Assembly (NCBI RefSeq): GCF_001375655.1
Contig: NZ_CTEN01000003.1
Location: 1 to 64,000, forward strand
Source of the DNA: Streptococcus varani
Lineage (GTDB): Bacteria; Bacillota; Bacilli; Lactobacillales; Streptococcaceae
Reading direction: 5' to 3'
DNA: 64,000 bases
Both the position numbers and the translations under genes were made by a program. Under the pieces are notes generated by a model, which was not told where the DNA came from, did no database searches, and saw nothing but the letters and a program-made list of their open reading frames with translations. Each line of letters opens with the position of its first letter. Positions within the stretch are counted from its first letter, which is position 1. Shown here piece by piece: positions 46,051 through 55,699 of this stretch.

Positions 46051-46974
46051 TTACCCCTTTCTAGTTTTTCTATCAGAATAGATGAGATTGATACAAAGAA
46101 TAATCAACATCCCACCCAAAATTTGAATCACACCAATGGTAGTTGCTCGAGCATATTGTGTCCGAGAACTGGATACCGCCAACTCACGAATGATAAAACT
46201 GATGCTCTTGGTCCCAGCTGCACCATTGGTCAGAAAGAACACTTCATTATACAAGAGGAAACCAGATGTAGCCGCCATGACTGAAACTGTTTTGATGGTG
46301 TCTTTAATCATAGGAATAGTGATATACCATTCCCGTCTCCAACCAGTAATATTATCTAAAATAGCAGCTTCCTGTATCTCTTGGGGTATAGCAAAAATCT
46401 GGCCCAATATCATAATTGTTGCCGCACCAGCAAAGAATATGTATGCGCATGTCATGGCAATGATGTTAATACCAGGAGTTAATAGAACCGCATCTGTAAA
46501 ATTAGGGTTAAAAATACGAATAAGCTGATTCACCACCCCATAGTTTGGATTATAAATTTGTAAAAAAATCAATCCCATTGCAGCACTAGAAATGATACTT
46601 GGAATAATATAAAGATTTCGTGAAATCTTCCAGCCTGGTAATTTTTTTGATAGGGCAATGGCGACTGTAACAGCCAACGGTACCTGAAACACAACACCAA
46701 TAATGGCCCAAGTAACCGAGTTTTTGAGCGCTTCTTTAAAAAATGGGTATTCTTTAAAGATATACTTATAATTATCAAAAAGATGATCTAACCCTAAAAA
46801 TCCTGGATTGGTCAGATTTGTATAATCCCACTTTGTAAATGACGTTGCAAAAATGGTGACTACCGAATAAAAATAAAATAGGAAGAAACAAACCAAAGTC
46901 GGCAACAAGAAGAGAAAAATAAACCGTTGTTTTTGTGCCTTCCTAGTTTTCAGGCTTGAGTTTTGTTTTTTCAT
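46051..46974 (-). CDS. ABC sugar importer permease (MalF-type)
   Basis: 307 residues with six helices, a basic N-terminus (SSLKTRKAQKQRF) and an EAA loop, IQEAAILDNITGWRREWYI. Partner of the next permease and the lipoprotein. In related pneumococcal loci this importer takes up the oligosaccharide released by GH98. Confidence 0.92.
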   Translation of the reverse strand: MKKQNSSLKTRKAQKQRFIFLFLLPTLVCFFLFYFYSVVTIFATSFTKWDYTNLTNPGFLGLDHLFDNYKYIFKEYPFFKEALKNSVTWAIIGVVFQVPLAVTVAIALSKKLPGWKISRNLYIIPSIISSAAMGLIFLQIYNPNYGVVNQLIRIFNPNFTDAVLLTPGINIIAMTCAYIFFAGAATIMILGQIFAIPQEIQEAAILDNITGWRREWYITIPMIKDTIKTVSVMAATSGFLLYNEVFFLTNGAAGTKSISFIIRELAVSSSRTQYARATTIGVIQILGGMLIILCINLIYSDRKTRKG

Positions 46975-47034
46975 AATGCAATTCGCTTTCTAACTAAGGA
47001 AAGGCTAGGGAGTAGTTCCCCAGCCCCTTTATTT

Positions 47035-48324
47035 TTAGCCAATGAGGGCTTTCAAGATATCTTGAGTCTCTTTGACTTTTTGATCAATATTCACACCATC
47101 AGCAGCACTTTCAGTCAAAGCATTGATAATGGCTGTACGAACATCACCACCCCATACTGATAGGACTGTTGGAACGGTCACTTTAGCATTATTAGCTTGA
47201 GAAGTTGCTTCACCAAGTAGTTTCACAGTCGCATCTGACGAACCAGAGGCAATTTTAGCTGTATCAATGGTTTGGCTAGCTGGGTTTGAACCGACTTTTT
47301 CAAAGATTGTCTTTTGCACATCATCACTAGTCATATATTTGACAAATTCAAGAGCCAATTCCTCTTCTTCTTTAGATAATTTGCTAGAAACGGTCAAACC
47401 ACCACCTGCTGCACTGATTGCTATGTTACCAGCATAAAGACCTGGTTTCAAAGATTTATTATCTTTCAAACCACCTGCTGCCCAAACACCATTGAAGAAG
47501 ACTGCTGATTTATTAGCTGTAAAGTCAGTTGAGTAGGTATTCGCATCTCCACCAGCATTAGCAGAGCCGTTGGCTTGAACTTCTGTCATCACCACTTTCA
47601 GTGCTTCTGCAAATTCTTTTGATTCAATGCCTTCTTTTGTCAATGGTCCATCCAACAATTTGCGTCCAGCTTCTGATGAACCTAGGACTGTATTAAAGAG
47701 TCGAATGGCTGGTTCCCCTGCACCAAATGCATAGACACCTTGTTTACGAACAAGAGCCATTGCATCTGTGAAATCGCTCCATTTTTCCCATTTATCAGGT
47801 GTTTTCGCGCCAGCCTTAGCAAAAATATCTGTATTATACCAAAGACCTAGTGTTAACAGTTGATCATGAACGGTATAAATTTTTCCATTGACATCATTTT
47901 GAGTATAGTTGAGACCAACATTCTTTTCAAGACCATTTTTATCAATATATGGTTTCAAGTCTAATACAAGACCTTGTTCAATAGCAGCTAATGACACATC
48001 ATTACCAGCCAAATCAATCATGTCTGGAAATTCACCACTTGCAACTTTGTTTTTCATGACATCTGTAATGCTACCATCAACAGGAACTGCTTTAAATTCA
48101 ACTTTTCCGTTAGCATGATCCTTAGCAAATTTATCATATAAATCACGCATCACTTGTGCTGCTGGCCATTCCTTCTCACTTTGGTAATAACCATGATAAA
48201 ATTCTAGAACAGCTTCTTCTCCACCTTTTGCTGAACTTGTTTCAGAGGTTTTTCCTCCACAAGCAGCCAGCATAGTTGAAGCAGCAAGACAGATAAGTGC
48301 TGATGTTAAGAGACGTTTTTTCAT
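47035..48324 (-). CDS. sugar-binding lipoprotein of the ABC importer
   Basis: About 429 residues with lipobox MLAACGGK, so anchored outside the membrane by an N-terminal lipidated cysteine, and a family 1 solute-binding fold (AGAKTPDKWEKWSDFTDAM, FFNGVWAAGGLKD). The start at 48324 is chosen after GGAGGAAAAAAC. Expected ligand is a fucosylated blood-group oligosaccharide, inferred from the operon. Confidence 0.9.
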   Translation of the reverse strand: MKKRLLTSALICLAASTMLAACGGKTSETSSAKGGEEAVLEFYHGYYQSEKEWPAAQVMRDLYDKFAKDHANGKVEFKAVPVDGSITDVMKNKVASGEFPDMIDLAGNDVSLAAIEQGLVLDLKPYIDKNGLEKNVGLNYTQNDVNGKIYTVHDQLLTLGLWYNTDIFAKAGAKTPDKWEKWSDFTDAMALVRKQGVYAFGAGEPAIRLFNTVLGSSEAGRKLLDGPLTKEGIESKEFAEALKVVMTEVQANGSANAGGDANTYSTDFTANKSAVFFNGVWAAGGLKDNKSLKPGLYAGNIAISAAGGGLTVSSKLSKEEEELALEFVKYMTSDDVQKTIFEKVGSNPASQTIDTAKIASGSSDATVKLLGEATSQANNAKVTVPTVLSVWGGDVRTAIINALTESAADGVNIDQKVKETQDILKALIG

Positions 48325-48362
48325 TGTTTTTTCCTCCATTTGGATAAAAATTTTTTTATTTT

Positions 48363-49007
48363 TTACTTCCTTTGTCCATAGGTTTTGAATTTTTCAGCCA
48401 TGAGTTCCATTTCTTCATCTGGAAGTACGACTGGTTCTCCAAAACTTTTTGCTACACAGTAGATTTTGGCACAATACTCAACTTCTTCAATGACATTGAA
48501 GGCATTTAATAAATCGTGAGCACCGGCTAAAATACCATGATTGGCTAAGAATACTGCCCTGCGATTTTCCATTGCCTTCGCTGCATTTTCAGCTAATTCT
48601 TTTGTTCCGTAAGTAGCATAATCCGCTACTCGGACATCCTTACCCGCTACAGCAATCATGTAGTGACTGGCTGGGAGCGCTTCTCTTAAAACTGCTAGTA
48701 CAGTACCGTAGGTTGTATGTGCGTGAATGACCGCATCAATATCCTCGCGTTGTTGATACTGAATCAAGTGCATGTACCACTCGCTTGAAGGAAGTTTTTC
48801 GCCCTCGACAACTTTCCCTTCCAAGTCCATGATCACGATATCTTCTTCCTTGATGTCAAAGAAGTCAATCCCCGAAGGTGTGATAGCCATCAAACCTGCT
48901 TTGCGATCAAATGCGCTGAGATTGCCACCGGTCCCTTTTGTCAAGCCTTCAGTAACTAATTTTTTACCGTACTTAATCAGTTCCTTTCGTTCATTTTCCA
49001 TTAACAT
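48363..49007 (-). CDS. fucA: L-fuculose-1-phosphate aldolase
   Basis: 214-residue class II aldolase that splits L-fuculose 1-phosphate into dihydroxyacetone phosphate and L-lactaldehyde. Zinc-binding histidines in AVIHAHTTYGTVLA and FLANHGILAG; the TKGTGGNLSAFD phosphate site is typical. It lies 15 bases after fucI. Confidence 0.93.
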   Translation of the reverse strand: MLMENERKELIKYGKKLVTEGLTKGTGGNLSAFDRKAGLMAITPSGIDFFDIKEEDIVIMDLEGKVVEGEKLPSSEWYMHLIQYQQREDIDAVIHAHTTYGTVLAVLREALPASHYMIAVAGKDVRVADYATYGTKELAENAAKAMENRRAVFLANHGILAGAHDLLNAFNVIEEVEYCAKIYCVAKSFGEPVVLPDEEMELMAEKFKTYGQRK

Positions 49008-49022
49008 AAGTCTTACCTCGTT

Positions 49023-50810
49023 TTATTTACTATAGAGCGGTCCTAATGCCTCGCACATTTTGAAATCAGCTGCTTCTAAATCTTTGGTACCCACTCCATC
49101 AAAGATACTTGGTCGGAAAATTCGTTCTCGCGGAACATTGTGTAGAGCCACTGGGATACGCAACATGCTTGCCAGCGTAATTACCTGATCCCCAATATGC
49201 CCGTGGACAAAAGCTCCGTGGTTTGAACCCCAATGATTCATAACATCATAAACGGTTTCAAAGCCAGGTTCACCAAGATTTGGCGCAAACCAAGTTGTCG
49301 GCCAAGTTTTATCAGTACGTTCGTCTAAGATCCGGTGAACATCATCATCTAACAAGCAGGTGTAGCCTTCTGCAATCTGTAGGCTTGGACCAACTCCTTT
49401 GACCAAGTTGACCCGAATAACCGTGATTGGCATTTCTGCAGCTGTTTTGAAGTGTGATGAGTACCCACCACCACGGAAGTATTCGTAATTAGCTCGGCAC
49501 CAGTCTGTATTGTCTAGACAAGCCTGAATATCTTCTGGTGTCATATTCCAGAATTCTTTCATGGTTGGTTGACCGTCTGCATCTTTCGCAGCGGCTGTGC
49601 CATCCAAGGCGGAGGCCCCGGAGTTAATCAAGTGCAAGATACCATTCTTAGCATGACCCTCTAATTTCTTACCTGACACTCGTTCAACAGCTTCTGGACT
49701 CCAGTAGGTCCGAACATCTGAGAAAATCGGTGCCTTGTTGGTCAGCAAGGTTCCAAATAACATGACTGTGCCATTTAAGGTATCATTTTCAGTCGCAAAG
49801 GCTGTGACAGGTCGTGCGCCGTTCCAGTCGAAGGTAGATGCTAGGATGGCTTCTGCAAAGTCACCATTTGGTAACCAGTCTGTCCATTGACGCTGCCCTT
49901 GGAAACCACCTGAAATCGCATTTCGACCACGCGCTTCTTCTTCCCAACCGATATCGGCTAGGGCTGGATTGCCAAAGAGAATATCGCGAATAATCAGAGT
50001 CTGTTTGGCGATAAATTCCCAATCTTTTTCTGCTGGGACTACTTTTGATTTGGTAATCACATCTGGAAATTCTTTGCCAGCATTGATATCAACACCCTCT
50101 TTACAATGGGTCTTAATCCAAGTCAGGGCTTTTTCGTATTCATCTTTATCAAAAATTTCAAGTTGGATCCGACGGAGGATTTCTGTCATATCGACAAATT
50201 CAACCATCATGCCCAGATAATCTTCAAAGAAACTAGAAGTTACTTGTGAACCGGCAATCCCCATGGAAGAGGCACCGATGTTCACATAAGACTTGCCACG
50301 CATTTGACCAGCGGCAACAGCTCCTCTTGCAAAAAGAAGGATTTTCTCTGCTACATCTACTGGGATGCTATTGTCATTCAAATCTTGCACATCGTGACCA
50401 TAAATCTTGAAGGCTGGATACCCTTTTTGGGCGTAGCCACTCATGGCTGCCGCTAGATAAACCGCACCCGGGCGTTCTGTTCCATTAAAGCCCCAGATGG
50501 CCTTGATAGTCTTTGGATCCATGTCCATGGTTTCGGTACCGTAGCACCAGGATGGGGTTACTGATAAGGTTGCGACGATGTTTTCCTTAGAGAACTCATC
50601 GTAAACTACACCTGCATCACCCTGACCGCCGATTGTACGACTAGCGACAATACATTGAACAGGTGTTCCATCAGCATACCGAAGATTTTTTTCAATCAAT
50701 TCCTTTGCTGATAGTGCCATCTGCATCGTTTTTTCTTCCAAGGATTCACGAACGCCGCCTTGACGTCCATCAATGGTTGGTCGAATGCCAATTTTAGGAT
50801 AATTTGTCAT
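49023..50810 (-). CDS. fucI: L-fucose isomerase
   Basis: 595 residues starting MTNYPKIGIRPTIDGRQGG at 50810, with AAGGAG 8 bases before; the longer open frame starting at 50855 runs into fucK. The metal-binding acid/histidine set appears in VTAFATENDTLNGTVMLFG and NHWGSNHGAFVHGH. Converts L-fucose to L-fuculose. Overlaps the fucK 3' end by 17 bases, so translation is coupled. Confidence 0.95.
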   Translation of the reverse strand: MTNYPKIGIRPTIDGRQGGVRESLEEKTMQMALSAKELIEKNLRYADGTPVQCIVASRTIGGQGDAGVVYDEFSKENIVATLSVTPSWCYGTETMDMDPKTIKAIWGFNGTERPGAVYLAAAMSGYAQKGYPAFKIYGHDVQDLNDNSIPVDVAEKILLFARGAVAAGQMRGKSYVNIGASSMGIAGSQVTSSFFEDYLGMMVEFVDMTEILRRIQLEIFDKDEYEKALTWIKTHCKEGVDINAGKEFPDVITKSKVVPAEKDWEFIAKQTLIIRDILFGNPALADIGWEEEARGRNAISGGFQGQRQWTDWLPNGDFAEAILASTFDWNGARPVTAFATENDTLNGTVMLFGTLLTNKAPIFSDVRTYWSPEAVERVSGKKLEGHAKNGILHLINSGASALDGTAAAKDADGQPTMKEFWNMTPEDIQACLDNTDWCRANYEYFRGGGYSSHFKTAAEMPITVIRVNLVKGVGPSLQIAEGYTCLLDDDVHRILDERTDKTWPTTWFAPNLGEPGFETVYDVMNHWGSNHGAFVHGHIGDQVITLASMLRIPVALHNVPRERIFRPSIFDGVGTKDLEAADFKMCEALGPLYSK

Positions 50811-52227
50811 CACCCATCTCCTTATTTTTTTGTGGATAATACTGTTTACAGTCAAATGTTTGACGAACCAACTGCCTTCCTTCCTGAATGGACGTTAGCT
50901 CCCCTAAAGCGACCAATTGGATCAAGGCATTGCCAACCGATGTGGCTTCTGATAATCCGGTCACAACTGTTTTTCCAGTTGTATCGGCAATCAGTTGGGA
51001 GAAGTAGGTCGATTTTGATCCTCCGCCAATGACATGAATTTTTTCAAACCTCTCAGCAAGTATTTCTTCCAGTTGTCCAATGACTTCCTTGTATTTACTT
51101 GCTAAGCTGGTATAGGCCACCTTAAATAATTCACCCGGACTTTCAGGAATAGGCTGTTTGGTCTTTTGAGCATACTCTTTCAGCTTTTCAATCATCTGAT
51201 CTGGTTCAGCAAACTCTGGACTATCCGTATCGATAATGGCTGTGGGTCTATCGACTTCGGCTACCAGTTTCGCAATCGTATCAAAATCAAATGGTTGACC
51301 TAAATGTTCAAACTCTCTTCTCAACTCCTCAACAATCCAAAGTCCCGTACAATTTTTCAAGAAAGTCGTCGTGCCACTATGACCGGCTTCATTTGTAAAG
51401 TTGTAATTTAGCGTTCTTTCATTGATGATTGGAGTGTTTAACTCTGTCCCAATTAAAGACCACGTGCCAGAAGAGATAAACAAGGTCTTGTCGTCTTCAA
51501 CCGGAATGGCTGCAATCGCACTAGCTGTATCATGTTCGCAGACATTGATAACCTTAGGATTGCCTAGTTTATACTTACTGGATAATTCCCCAAGGATATT
51601 GCCTTCTTGCACCAACTCTGGTAGAAGCGTCTCAGGAATTTCAAACATCTCTAAAATGTCTTGACTCCAGGTTTGTGTATATGGATTAACCAGTTGCATG
51701 GTTGAGGCAATACTACGCTCAATCGCTTTTTGTCCTGTCAGTAGATAGTTAAGATAATCAGGAATCATCAAGAGATTTTTGGCAAGAAAGAAACTATCTG
51801 GATTTTTCGTTCTGGTTCGAATCAGTTGAAAGAGGGTATTGATCTCCATCAGCTGATTGCCTGTCTTAAAATACAAGTCTGTCAAGGAGGAACATTGGGA
51901 TACTTCCTCCAACACTCCCTTGGTCCGCTTATCGCGATAGTGTGCTGAAGCTGCTACCAACTGGCCTTCGCCGTCAATCAGAGCAAAATCAACACCCCAT
52001 GTATCAATCCCAAGAGATAAGAGTTCTCCTTTTTCACTAGCTAACTGAATGGCTTGTAAAATATTAGAAAACAACAGGTGTATATCCCAAGCTAGAACTC
52101 CTCGTTCTTTAATAGGAACATTTTCAAATCGCAAAATTTCTTCAGAGAATAATGTACCTTCTACAATATAATATGAGACAGCTCTTCCAGAAGTAGCACC
52201 TAAATCAATGGCGAGTACTGACTTCAT
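50794..52227 (-). CDS. fucK: L-fuculokinase (FGGY family)
   Basis: 477 residues with ATP-site LAIDLGATSGRAV, LGIDTWGVDFALID, the switch region FISSGTWSLIGTEL and VIGGGSKSTYFSQL. Rhamnulokinases look very similar; the operon makes fuculose the likely substrate. First gene of the fucose operon, with its own promoter and CcpA-type site. Confidence 0.9.
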   Translation of the reverse strand: MKSVLAIDLGATSGRAVSYYIVEGTLFSEEILRFENVPIKERGVLAWDIHLLFSNILQAIQLASEKGELLSLGIDTWGVDFALIDGEGQLVAASAHYRDKRTKGVLEEVSQCSSLTDLYFKTGNQLMEINTLFQLIRTRTKNPDSFFLAKNLLMIPDYLNYLLTGQKAIERSIASTMQLVNPYTQTWSQDILEMFEIPETLLPELVQEGNILGELSSKYKLGNPKVINVCEHDTASAIAAIPVEDDKTLFISSGTWSLIGTELNTPIINERTLNYNFTNEAGHSGTTTFLKNCTGLWIVEELRREFEHLGQPFDFDTIAKLVAEVDRPTAIIDTDSPEFAEPDQMIEKLKEYAQKTKQPIPESPGELFKVAYTSLASKYKEVIGQLEEILAERFEKIHVIGGGSKSTYFSQLIADTTGKTVVTGLSEATSVGNALIQLVALGELTSIQEGRQLVRQTFDCKQYYPQKNKEMGDDKLS

Positions 52228-52242
52228 GACTTACCTCCTTTT

Positions 52243-52292
52243 TGTTACCGCTTTCATATCTGTATTATAAATCTTGAATTTTACAAATGCAA
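52243..52292 (-). promoter_or_regulatory. fucK promoter with cre (CcpA) site
   Basis: Minus strand TTGCAT (52287-52292), 17-base spacer, TATAAT (52264-52269). TGAAAGCGGTAACA (52243-52256) just downstream fits the 14-base cre consensus at every defined position, so CcpA with HPr-Ser-P should block elongation or initiation when preferred sugars are present. Confidence 0.82.
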
Positions 52293-52295
52293 TAC

Positions 52296-52322
52296 TTGAA
52301 CAAAATATTGAAAAATGTTCAA
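52296..52322. promoter_or_regulatory. probable FucR operator
   Basis: TTGAACA-N13-TGTTCAA between the divergent fucK and fucR promoters; another TGTTCA half-site follows near 52348, beside the fucR -10 TATAAT at 52362-52367. Assignment to FucR is by position. Confidence 0.6.
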
Positions 52323-52391
52323 AACATACCTGTTTTTTCTTCACAAATGTTCATTTTTTGATATAATAATATTATATAGGAGGATGCCGTA

Positions 52392-53159
52392 GTGAGAGAT
52401 GAACGTATTAAAGAAATCACTAAAATTCTACAAACTAAAAAACGCATAGATATAAAAGAACTGGAAAGATTAACCTTTTCAAGCACTTCTACACTCAGGC
52501 GCGATTTAATGTTTTTAGAAGAACAAGGTGTTTTAAAACGCAAGCACGGACAAGTCATTTTAAGTGCCTTTAATACGGTAGAACTTTCCCACAGCATCCG
52601 AGAATCTGAACACCGCAGGGAAAAGAGAGCCATTGCTAATCTCGCAAAAGATTTCATTGGTCCAGGCATGTGTATCTACCTTGACTCTAGTACGACCGTC
52701 TATGAACTATGCCCCTATCTAAGTGAAATTGATAATCTCATTATTTTTACGAATGGGCTAAATACTGCCCATACCCTATCCACTATCGCCAATCCCACTA
52801 TGAAAATTTTCATCACTGGAGGCGAGGTTAAGCACCACTCCGCATCTGTTGTGAACTATAACACGGACAATTCCCTCCTGGAACACTTCAGCATTGATTT
52901 AGCCTTTTGTTCCGCAAGAGGGATTGATGAGGAATTTGTGTACGAAGTTTCCTTCAGTCAAGCCTTGGCCAAGAAAAGCATCATCGACCGAGCAAAAGAG
53001 ACCATCTTATTACTGGATCATTCGAAGTTTTATCAATCCGGCTTCTTTAAAATCAACAATATTAAACAATACAAAACCATCATTTCAGATTATCTCCCTG
53101 ATGAAAATCTATTGGATGCTGCCAACCTGTATGGCATTGAGTGGATAAGCGAAGAGTGA
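52392..53159 (+). CDS. fucR: DeoR-family fucose operon regulator
   Basis: 255 residues: N-terminal DeoR HTH (RIKEITKILQTKKRIDIKEL, then TFSSTSTLRRDLMFLEEQGVLKRKHG) and C-terminal sugar-phosphate-binding domain with YLDSSTTVYEL and FITGGEV. Starts with GTG after AGGAGG. Divergent from fucK. In pneumococci the homologue activates the fucose operon in response to a fucose intermediate. Confidence 0.9.
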   Translation: MRDERIKEITKILQTKKRIDIKELERLTFSSTSTLRRDLMFLEEQGVLKRKHGQVILSAFNTVELSHSIRESEHRREKRAIANLAKDFIGPGMCIYLDSSTTVYELCPYLSEIDNLIIFTNGLNTAHTLSTIANPTMKIFITGGEVKHHSASVVNYNTDNSLLEHFSIDLAFCSARGIDEEFVYEVSFSQALAKKSIIDRAKETILLLDHSKFYQSGFFKINNIKQYKTIISDYLPDENLLDAANLYGIEWISEE

Positions 53160-53229
53160 TTTTCTTCCTCCAAAAAGAAAGTTCGCTATCTTATACTCTT
53201 TGAAATGATTGAAACAATCTAAATACAAA

Positions 53230-53295
53230 CAAAACCACCCCTTATTTACTTCTATCTTAAAAACATTAAGATGAAATAAAGAAAGGGTGGTTTTT
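53230..53295 (+). terminator. long terminator hairpin after fucR
   Basis: AAAACCACCCCTTATTT pairs with AAATAAAGAAAGGGTGGTTTT across a 28-base loop. T-runs allow bidirectional use. Confidence 0.75.
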
Positions 53296-53455
53296 GATTG
53301 AGGATATCCATTCTAGGAGGCTAATATTAAATATTTTTTTAAATCTTCATCTGACTCCTCATGGGGTAAAATTATTCTTACAAAATTTAAAAACTCTTCT
53401 TTAGGCATTGATAGCAAATAGATTTGGGATGGAAACAAGTTTTGGCAAATCAAAT

Positions 53456-54850
53456 TTATAATGCCAAATTATGGTGAAATATTTCATTTATAATTTTTTT
53501 GGTTCCTATCTCATCTATTCCAAAATATTGTAGTTGCATAGCTAGTATAATTTGTTCAAGGAATACTACATCTAGCAAAGACTCATTTATAAATTCCTTA
53601 TCTAAATTTCCGTGAGCAAAATTATTTCTTTGTTTGCCTATTCGCTCTCCAATTTCAGAATGATCATAAGAAACATTGTTTAATTTATACATGTAACGAC
53701 CAAATATATCTAACACTGTCATCCCGTATTCTTCAAAAATTTGATTAATCTTTTGAGAAAGAGACAAATAGGAAATGGCTGATTTTTTCAAATCTTTGTA
53801 AATTTGTTTCAATTTACCTGTTGAGGTTTCAATTAAACGTTCCAATTCTTTACTGGCTTCTTCTTCCAGATTTTTTCTTTTCTCACTTTTCCATTTATCT
53901 TCTGAAAATAGTCTACTAAATTCCCATTCAAAGGCAGCTGTCCTTAATACAAAACTAGCAGCATCAATTATCCGACTATCGCTAAAACTCTTACCTAGAT
54001 GTCTGAGATATAGATTATTTTCAGCTATGTCGTTTAATATCTTGCCCTCATAGCCAGCAATATATTTTTGTTGAATATATCTTCCATCTTTCAATGGCCT
54101 CATTTCAACCTCAATATCTTCTCCAATTTCAACGAATTGCCCTACTTTACCTTTACTACTTGACAATTGAATCTTAGTAAAACGAATATTTCTACGATTA
54201 CAAAGAAATTGGATAAATTCCTTTGCAATACGATTTAGTTCTCGTAAAAAAGAATAATCTTGAGTTTCTTCAAAATGAAAAACCATTGACGAAGACAATG
54301 CTAGAGGTGGCTTTTCGATAGATAGACTCGTTGTTCTAGTAATACCGAAATAAACTTGAACTTCTTTTCCAAAAACGCTAAACTTCTGTTTTTCTGTCGT
54401 TGTTGAGTCAAAATCATATGTACTAATATTAATTTTTCCATCGTGTTCTTCCGGCCTATACGAAATTTCAAAGGCATGATTAATCGGATGGATATAATTA
54501 AGTTCTATTCCATTGAATGACATCCGATTAATCATAGGTCTATCAGAATGGCTAAAAAAATAAGCAAGAATTGATACAGTAATTATGCCATTATTTTCAT
54601 AAAGCTGGATATATTTATTTGTTAGAAATGTAATAACTTGATTTGTTTCATTTGTCCGTCCGTAAAGAAAGTCTTCTTCTACAAATTTAGACTCCCCTGG
54701 CCAAGCTAATACCCCTGATTCTAACTTAGTATAGAACCAAGAATGTCTAATATCATCCTTCTCCTCTTCTTTAGGAATCAAGGATAGCTTCTCTTTATCA
54801 AATGTAAAGAAAAATTCATACCCCATCATCTGTAAAGTTCCTGTCAACAT
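53456..54850 (-). CDS. HEPN-domain protein, ApeA-like candidate anti-phage effector
   Basis: 464 residues. The C-terminal ~150 are a HEPN domain whose RNase motif is R-N-N-F-A-H (in GKQRNNFAHGNLDKEF), the R-X4-H form of Apea-type HEPN proteins. The N-terminal ~250 residues form a beta-rich domain resembling the ApeA N-terminal region. It starts 6 bases after AbiEii, so it is the third gene of the AbiE operon. HEPN proteins usually cut RNA in abortive infection. A separate frame downstream hints at a frameshifted extension. The ApeA link is my judgement from architecture. Confidence 0.7.
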   Translation of the reverse strand: MLTGTLQMMGYEFFFTFDKEKLSLIPKEEEKDDIRHSWFYTKLESGVLAWPGESKFVEEDFLYGRTNETNQVITFLTNKYIQLYENNGIITVSILAYFFSHSDRPMINRMSFNGIELNYIHPINHAFEISYRPEEHDGKINISTYDFDSTTTEKQKFSVFGKEVQVYFGITRTTSLSIEKPPLALSSSMVFHFEETQDYSFLRELNRIAKEFIQFLCNRRNIRFTKIQLSSSKGKVGQFVEIGEDIEVEMRPLKDGRYIQQKYIAGYEGKILNDIAENNLYLRHLGKSFSDSRIIDAASFVLRTAAFEWEFSRLFSEDKWKSEKRKNLEEEASKELERLIETSTGKLKQIYKDLKKSAISYLSLSQKINQIFEEYGMTVLDIFGRYMYKLNNVSYDHSEIGERIGKQRNNFAHGNLDKEFINESLLDVVFLEQIILAMQLQYFGIDEIGTKKIINEIFHHNLAL

Positions 54851-54856
54851 ACACTA

Positions 54857-55699
54857 CTAAACCTCCAAATGATTTAAAATAATTGCCACCACTTCCACCG
54901 ATTCCTCAAAACTAATTTCACTAGCATATCTGAACGATTTTTGATAACGAGACCAAAGTTGATTCTGGTAGTCAGAACTACGGATTGCATCTAATTGCTT
55001 TTCCCAATTTTTCAAAATATCTAAGCTTTCTCTTTTCTTAGCAGTATTATTCAGAGCAGTTTTCAATATTGGGATATTGATTTGATCTTTTCGAAGGTGA
55101 TACAATGTGTAAAGGTCATAGCGGTCACGAGGTCTAGTTGAAGCAGCTCCTCGACTTATGATGGTTTCTAGTTTTTCAGCAAGAACTGTTTCTAAATTAT
55201 AAGTCCAAACTTCTAGCTTATCCTCTGAGAAAACGGATTGTAATTGGTATGTAATTTCTCGTGGCGTAATATGGTCACCTGTCGTTATATCAATAAAGAC
55301 AACCTCACGTAAGGTATCAAATGTTGCATTTAGTTTAAGGGAAAAACCACCATATTCGTCACCTTGTCGAATTGGCTCTAGCATATCGATTTCAAATTGA
55401 AATCCTTCAGAAGGTCGACTGATTATTTCTTTGAAGATTATTTGAATATTTTCTTCGCTAAGAGCTCGGCCTTTCAAGGTAACATCTAAATCCATTGTTG
55501 TTCGTTTATCTATGCCTATCATCTGTCCGATAAGGAAACCACCTTTCACAATGAAAGAATCTTTATACCGACTCTCAGAGATGAGTTTTAGGACTTGTTC
55601 GATCAAATAGTTTTGCTGAACTTGTTGAGCAGGTATCTCTTTTTCTCTTGCGATATTCTTGATTTTAGCTTTGAAACTATTGGCATTTGAAAATTTCAC
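54857..55699 (-). CDS. AbiEii-type nucleotidyltransferase toxin
   Basis: 280 residues. The nucleotidyltransferase signature is in KGGFLIGQMIG followed by TTMDLDVTL, with the paired aspartates that bind metal; RPRDRYDLYTLYHL is the conserved later motif. AbiEii toxins (type IV toxin-antitoxin) use NTPs to modify tRNA and arrest growth during phage attack. Overlaps the antitoxin stop by 4 bases. Confidence 0.92.
   Translation of the reverse strand: MKFSNANSFKAKIKNIAREKEIPAQQVQQNYLIEQVLKLISESRYKDSFIVKGGFLIGQMIGIDKRTTMDLDVTLKGRALSEENIQIIFKEIISRPSEGFQFEIDMLEPIRQGDEYGGFSLKLNATFDTLREVVFIDITTGDHITPREITYQLQSVFSEDKLEVWTYNLETVLAEKLETIISRGAASTRPRDRYDLYTLYHLRKDQINIPILKTALNNTAKKRESLDILKNWEKQLDAIRSSDYQNQLWSRYQKSFRYASEISFEESVEVVAIILNHLEV

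Noticed and set aside
48325-48339. Earlier start for the sugar-binding lipoprotein (MEEKT...)
   Set aside because: The ATG at 48324 has GGAGG at the right distance and gives a proper lipoprotein signal peptide; the earlier ATG overlaps that ribosome binding site.
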